A stretch of 54,957 nucleotides of DNA from Candidatus Limimorpha caballi (GTDB lineage: Bacteria; Bacteroidota; Bacteroidia; Bacteroidales; F082), in assembly GCA_018064605.1 (NCBI GenBank), contig JAGHUX010000030.1:1-54957 (forward strand). Direction: 5' to 3'. Made by a program: the position numbers and the translations under genes. The notes beneath the pieces are model-generated. The model had not been told where the DNA came from and ran no database searches. It saw nothing but the letters and a program-made list of their open reading frames with translations. Positions 51,409 to 54,957 of the stretch are shown piece after piece; position 1 is the stretch's first letter, and each line of letters starts with the position of its first letter.

Positions 51409-52488
51409 ATGGAAGACTTACTCGCTATTGCAGCTCAATTTGAGATTTCAGAAAAGATAACCGCCGTGAAACCTCTCGGCGAAGGCCTCATCAATGACAC
51501 TTATAAAGTCATGGTTGACGGAAATACTGAACCGCGTTACGTGCTTCAGCACATCAACAACGCCATTTTCCAGGACGTTGACATGCTTCAGGATAACATT
51601 GAAAAGGTGACGAATCATATAAGAAGGAAATTAGGAGATTTAGGGGTTACAGGTGATTCGGAGGTGGATAGGCATGTCTTACGTTTTTTGAAGACAAAAG
51701 ACGGAAAGAATTATCATTTCGACGGCGGCAAATATTGGCGCATGATGGTTTTCGTGAGAGACTCGGTCACTTATCAGGCAGTAACGCCTGAATATTCCTA
51801 TATTGCCGGAAAGTCGTTCGGCGAGTTTGAAGCCATGCTTTCGGATCTGGATGAGCCTCTCGGCGAGATAATCCCTGATTTCCACAACATTGAGTTCCGC
51901 CTGAAGCAGCTCCGCGATGCCGTGGCCGAAGACAAGGTTGGGCGGGTGAAAGAAGTTCGATATTACATCGATGAAATAGAAAAACGCGCTGAAAAGATGA
52001 CTCTCGGCGAACGTCTGTTCCGTGAGGGAAAACTGCCGAAGCGCATCTGCCATTGCGACACGAAAGTGAACAATATGCTTTTCGACAAGGACGGCAACGT
52101 GCTGTGTGTCATTGATTTAGACACTGTGATGCCGAGTTTTGTCTTCTCCGACTTCGGCGACTTCCTGCGTTCGGCGGCAAACACCGCAGCCGAGGACGAG
52201 CCTGATTTGGGCAAGATTGATTTCGACATGGAGATTTTCAAGGCGTTCACAAAAGGTTACCTCGAAGGCACGAAAGACTTCCTGCTCCCGGTTGAAAAGG
52301 AGAATCTGCCGTACGCGGCGATGCTCTTCCCGTACATGCAGGCGGTGCGTTTCCTATCCGATTACATCAATGGTGACACTTATTATAAAATAAGGTATCC
52401 GGAGCATAACCTCGTGCGCACCAAGGCGCAGTGGCGGCTGTTCGAGTGCGCCGAGGCCAAGGAAGGGGAGATGAGGGACGTGCTGTGA
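51409..52488 (+). CDS. Aminoglycoside-phosphotransferase-fold sugar kinase, N-acetylhexosamine kinase-like
   Basis: A 359-residue cytosolic kinase of the APH/choline-kinase fold. Visible are the N-lobe PLGEGLINDTYKV and YVLQHINNAIF, the catalytic loop HCDTKVNNMLFD (HxDxxxxN) and the metal-binding VIDLDTVMP. This combination, plus YWRMMVFVRDSVTYQ, fits NahK-like N-acetylhexosamine 1-kinases, which make GlcNAc/GalNAc-1-phosphate. Neighbouring GH109 and GH20 would provide free HexNAc. Substrate is inferred from context and general pattern, not from unique residues. It starts 79 nt after the T-run of the structured intergenic segment. Confidence 0.78.
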   Translation: MEDLLAIAAQFEISEKITAVKPLGEGLINDTYKVMVDGNTEPRYVLQHINNAIFQDVDMLQDNIEKVTNHIRRKLGDLGVTGDSEVDRHVLRFLKTKDGKNYHFDGGKYWRMMVFVRDSVTYQAVTPEYSYIAGKSFGEFEAMLSDLDEPLGEIIPDFHNIEFRLKQLRDAVAEDKVGRVKEVRYYIDEIEKRAEKMTLGERLFREGKLPKRICHCDTKVNNMLFDKDGNVLCVIDLDTVMPSFVFSDFGDFLRSAANTAAEDEPDLGKIDFDMEIFKAFTKGYLEGTKDFLLPVEKENLPYAAMLFPYMQAVRFLSDYINGDTYYKIRYPEHNLVRTKAQWRLFECAEAKEGEMRDVL

Positions 52489-52537
52489 GCCGATAAATTT
52501 TCCGTGTCTTATCCGCAGGGCAAAATGAAAAAAACCT

Positions 52538-52545
52538 TATCTTTG
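52538..52545 (+). promoter_or_regulatory. -7 box TATCTTTG of the 613-residue exported protein gene
   Basis: TATCTTTG 24 nt before the ATG at 52569, in an 80-bp gap after the kinase-like gene. Confidence 0.55.
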
Positions 52546-52568
52546 CCGACTTGAAATAAATACATGAT

Positions 52569-54410
52569 ATGAAGCGTTTTTTTACTCTTTTTTCGATTGT
52601 GATATTGCTGCAGTCGTCAGCATTCGCACAGAATTTCCGTGAGAACCGCAAGAAGGCCGACGGCATCAAGGCCGATGCCGAATACTACTGGGGCGAGAGC
52701 GAGGTCTGCAAGAACCAGCGCAAGGCCGACGAGGACGCCATCGAGAGTCTCCTCGAAAACATCTCGAAGGACAAGTCGCTGCAGACGGTCTATTTTCAGG
52801 ACTCCGACGACGAGGAGGAGCAGCGTGCACGCGTGTTCCACACCTTCGCCGAGGTGCTGAAGAAAAGCTCATACGACCTTGTGCTCGACAACACGGGCGG
52901 CGCGGCGAAGAGCTTCAGGTACATCAAGAAAAGCGACTTCGCCAACATCTGCAGGCAGAGGGAGCTGCGCATCAACGACTACATCGTGCAGGGCATGGCG
53001 GCGGAGGACCAGCTGCGCTGCGGCGAGGCGCTGCGTTACTACTACTGGGGGCTGATGCTCTGCCACTCGCACCCCAACGGCGAGAACCTGCTCTTCAATG
53101 ACCCCGACACCGACTACGACACCCCGACATACAGGTGGCTGCTGCGCAGGACCGAGACGCTGCTCTCCGACATCACGGTGATACCGCGGCGGCAGGACAA
53201 GGCCGGCGACAATGAGTTCATCTTCGGCGTCAACGTCCTCGGCAACAGCGTCAACGGACTCGACTTCGAGTACAACGACGGCAACGGCACCGCCATCACC
53301 TCCGTCAACAACGGCATCTGCCACATAAAACTCGTTGACCATGACATGAGCAGCGTCATGCTCGTCATCAACCTCGAAAACCGCGACGCCGCCAAGTTCT
53401 TCGACCCCGAAGTCTATTCGATAATGGACGACCTCGACGAACAGATCGACTTCCCTTCCGCAAGGAAGACGGTGGACATCGACAAGGCCAAGAAGGTGAA
53501 GGACATCGGTGAGATGAAGAACTACGCCGCCGAGTTCAGGGAGTCGATGCAGAAAACGGAAGCCTTCGTCGAGGCGGTGCAGACACCAGAACAGAAATAC
53601 ACGAGCATGATGAAGACCATCGAGAAAGCCATCTACCAGCGTAACAGCGAGATGGCGCGTCATCTGTTCACCGCCGACGGGTTCACCATGTTCCAGAGCA
53701 TGCTCGACTCGGGGAAAGGCGAGATCATCGGCACGCCGAACTACAAGTTCCTCGACTTCAAGGACGAGGTGATATGCCGCTCCATCCCGATGAGGTTCGA
53801 CTTCAGCAACCGCGTGAGCTTCATCCGCGACGTGGTGTTCAGAATCGACCCCGAGGCGATGCTCGTGGAGTCGATAGCGTTCAGGCTCACCGACATAGCC
53901 GAGAGCCAGATACTCTCGAAAGACAAATGGTCCAACGACGCGAAACTCACACTCCTCGACTTCCTCGAAGACTACCAGACGGCCTACGCGCTGAAACGTC
54001 GCGAATACCTCAACCAGATCTTCTCCGAAAACGCACTCATCATCGTCGGCTCAGTGCTCAAGGAGACAAAGAAATCCGACAACATCAACATGAGGGAGGA
54101 GGTGAAGATAAAATACGACACCCTGTCGAAAGGACAGTACATCACAAACCTCAACCGCATCTTCAACAGCAACGAGTTCGTGAACCTGACCTTCACCAAC
54201 ACCGACTTCAACACCGTCAACGGCATCAACGACGTGATAGGCGTGCAGGTGAAACAGGAGTACCTCTCGAGCACCTACGGCGACACCGGCTACCTCTTCC
54301 TCATGGTTGACCTCCGAGGCGCGAAACCCGTCATCCACGTCAGGACATGGCAGCCCAAAGAGACACCCGTCGGCGAGAAGATTGACGCTAACTCCTTCGT
54401 GTTCGATTAA
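52569..54410 (+). CDS. Exported protein of unknown function
   Basis: A 613-residue protein with a signal peptide MKRFFTLFSIVILLQSSAFAQ cleaved after Ala (no lipobox). The N-terminal part is highly charged and helical (ENRKKADGIKADAEYYWGES, KADEDAIESLLENIS). Middle regions mix strands and helices, with YYYWGLMLCHSHPNGE and SSVMLVINLENRD visible. The last third has strand-rich repeats such as LKRREYLNQIFSENALIIVGSVL and YITNLNRIFNSNEFVNLTFTNTDFN, similar to two tandem SnoaL/NTF2-like folds. No family is assigned. The PEGA-domain gene downstream (after 59 bp) may be functionally linked. Confidence 0.65.
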   Translation: MKRFFTLFSIVILLQSSAFAQNFRENRKKADGIKADAEYYWGESEVCKNQRKADEDAIESLLENISKDKSLQTVYFQDSDDEEEQRARVFHTFAEVLKKSSYDLVLDNTGGAAKSFRYIKKSDFANICRQRELRINDYIVQGMAAEDQLRCGEALRYYYWGLMLCHSHPNGENLLFNDPDTDYDTPTYRWLLRRTETLLSDITVIPRRQDKAGDNEFIFGVNVLGNSVNGLDFEYNDGNGTAITSVNNGICHIKLVDHDMSSVMLVINLENRDAAKFFDPEVYSIMDDLDEQIDFPSARKTVDIDKAKKVKDIGEMKNYAAEFRESMQKTEAFVEAVQTPEQKYTSMMKTIEKAIYQRNSEMARHLFTADGFTMFQSMLDSGKGEIIGTPNYKFLDFKDEVICRSIPMRFDFSNRVSFIRDVVFRIDPEAMLVESIAFRLTDIAESQILSKDKWSNDAKLTLLDFLEDYQTAYALKRREYLNQIFSENALIIVGSVLKETKKSDNINMREEVKIKYDTLSKGQYITNLNRIFNSNEFVNLTFTNTDFNTVNGINDVIGVQVKQEYLSSTYGDTGYLFLMVDLRGAKPVIHVRTWQPKETPVGEKIDANSFVFD

Positions 54411-54415
54411 AGCGG

Positions 54416-54468
54416 AAAGTTTATTAAGTTAAGAGTTAAGAGAGTAAAGTTAAAAGAGGCTGACGCAC
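54416..54468 (+). repeat. GAAAGTT/AGTTAAGAG simple repeat ending in GGCTGACGCAC
   Basis: GAAAGTTTATTAAGTTAAG and following degenerate AGAGTTAAGAG/TAAAGTTAAAAG units end in GGCTGACGCAC (54458-54468), the same 11-mer as at 23757-23767. The next gene's ATG follows 2 nt later. Confidence 0.6.
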
Positions 54469-54469
54469 T

Positions 54470-54957
54470 ATGAAACACATTACAACACATTCAATTACAT
54501 TTTTAATTGCATTGCTTTGCATCACATTTCTGAGTATCACTTCGTTGGCGCAGAACACGTCGCCGGTGAAAGTCATTGAGTTCCGGATGATCCCCAATGG
54601 AATAATGGACGAGGGCAGGTTGGAAAAGAAAGAGCTTACAGATTACGACGACAACCCGGTGTGCGAGATAAAGGTGAAGGCGCAGGGCTTCGACGAGGGA
54701 GTGATGCAGCGTTTCAAGTTCTCGGCGGACGGGCCGTGGATCACAAAGGTGGAGTTCGACGACAAGAACGAGTGGCGCATATACCTGTCGTCGAACATTA
54801 GAGGCTCGCTGAAGATAAAATACCAGGGCGACTGCGTCTTTGACTTTCCGGGTGAGCTTAAGCCGAAGGCGATCTACGAGCTGACTCTCGGCATGGAGAC
54901 GGCGACGCTCAACATCATCACCACGCCCGAAGACGCGGCGATCTACATCGACGGCGA
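54470..54957 (+). CDS. PEGA-domain exported protein, 5' part (truncated by window end)
   Basis: The frame is open from ATG 54470 to the window end (162 residues shown). A signal peptide of about 28 residues (hydrophobic SITFLIALLCITFLSITSLA) is cleaved before QNTSP. The following 100 residues are beta-rich (EIKVKAQGFDEGVM, RIYLSSNIRGSLKIKY). The visible end, ATLNIITTPEDAAIYIDG, is the start of a PEGA domain, a carbohydrate- or peptidoglycan-surface-associated beta fold. Proteins of this kind in Bacteroidota often carry several PEGA copies. It follows the 613-residue protein on the same strand. Confidence 0.75.
   Translation, partial: MKHITTHSITFLIALLCITFLSITSLAQNTSPVKVIEFRMIPNGIMDEGRLEKKELTDYDDNPVCEIKVKAQGFDEGVMQRFKFSADGPWITKVEFDDKNEWRIYLSSNIRGSLKIKYQGDCVFDFPGELKPKAIYELTLGMETATLNIITTPEDAAIYIDG

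Overview
The window comes from a Bacteroidota (order Bacteroidales) chromosome. Three things support this: Bacteroidota-type promoter boxes (TAnnTTTG, often with a TTG about 19-21 nt upstream) in front of many genes; lipoproteins and a type IX secretion (T9SS) sorting domain plus a PorQ homologue; and Bacteroidota-specific families (DUF3078, FISUMP lipoproteins, long NusB, GH109/GH95/GH20 lipoproteins). No rRNA, tRNA, CRISPR array or insertion sequence was seen. Most of the window is moderately GC-rich housekeeping DNA, with a few AT-rich accessory patches (about 22.4-23.7 kb and 50.7-51.4 kb).

Layout. 0-4.4 kb: the 3' end of a T9SS cargo gene, a simple-repeat palindrome, a two-gene DUF5674 cassette, DUF2007 and nth from overlapping divergent promoters, recA, and a TPR lipoprotein. 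4.4-11.8 kb, mostly minus strand: phosphoglucomutase, rfbD and a DUF3078 outer-membrane-type protein, then a DUF1963 protein (plus strand) and uvrA. 11.9-18.1 kb, plus strand: an ECF-like sigma factor, a small ORF coupled to a GreA/B-like protein fused to a degraded NUDIX domain, pyrG-yidC, a terminator and aroK. 18.2-22.4 kb: a seven-copy 14-bp tandem repeat that forms the 3' end of rlmD, then nnr and a lipoprotein. 22.4-27.3 kb: an AAA/DUF4143 ATPase with a duplicated promoter segment, a FISUMP lipoprotein, a possible ATPase-gene remnant, and parE. 27.4-32.5 kb: surface-glycan genes (flippase, formyltransferase-like/beta-propeller protein, and a GT2 fused to a degenerate phosphoglycosyltransferase). 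32.5-37.6 kb: nusB-porQ-recF-DUF721, then efp-lpxD. 37.7-45.8 kb: an EEP lipoprotein, a NagB-like/PIG-L fusion, GH95 and GH20. 45.8-50.6 kb: a sigma-factor/macro-like fusion divergent from a vWA protein, a lipase-like lipoprotein and GH109. 50.7-54.96 kb: an orphan nuclease-toxin-like ORF, a structured intergenic region, a HexNAc-kinase-like gene, a 613-aa exported protein and a truncated PEGA-domain gene.

Functionally, GH95 (alpha-fucosidase), GH20 (beta-hexosaminidase), GH109 (alpha-GalNAcase), the N-acetylhexosamine-kinase-like protein and the NagB/PIG-L protein form a loose, SusCD-less set for removing and processing fucose and amino sugars from host-type glycans. The most unusual items are the sigma/macro-like fusion with its divergent vWA partner, the orphan tRNase-like ORF whose predicted catalytic Lys is replaced, the GreAB-NUDIX fusion, the NagB-like/PIG-L protein lacking key NagB residues, and the repeat-derived tail of RlmD.
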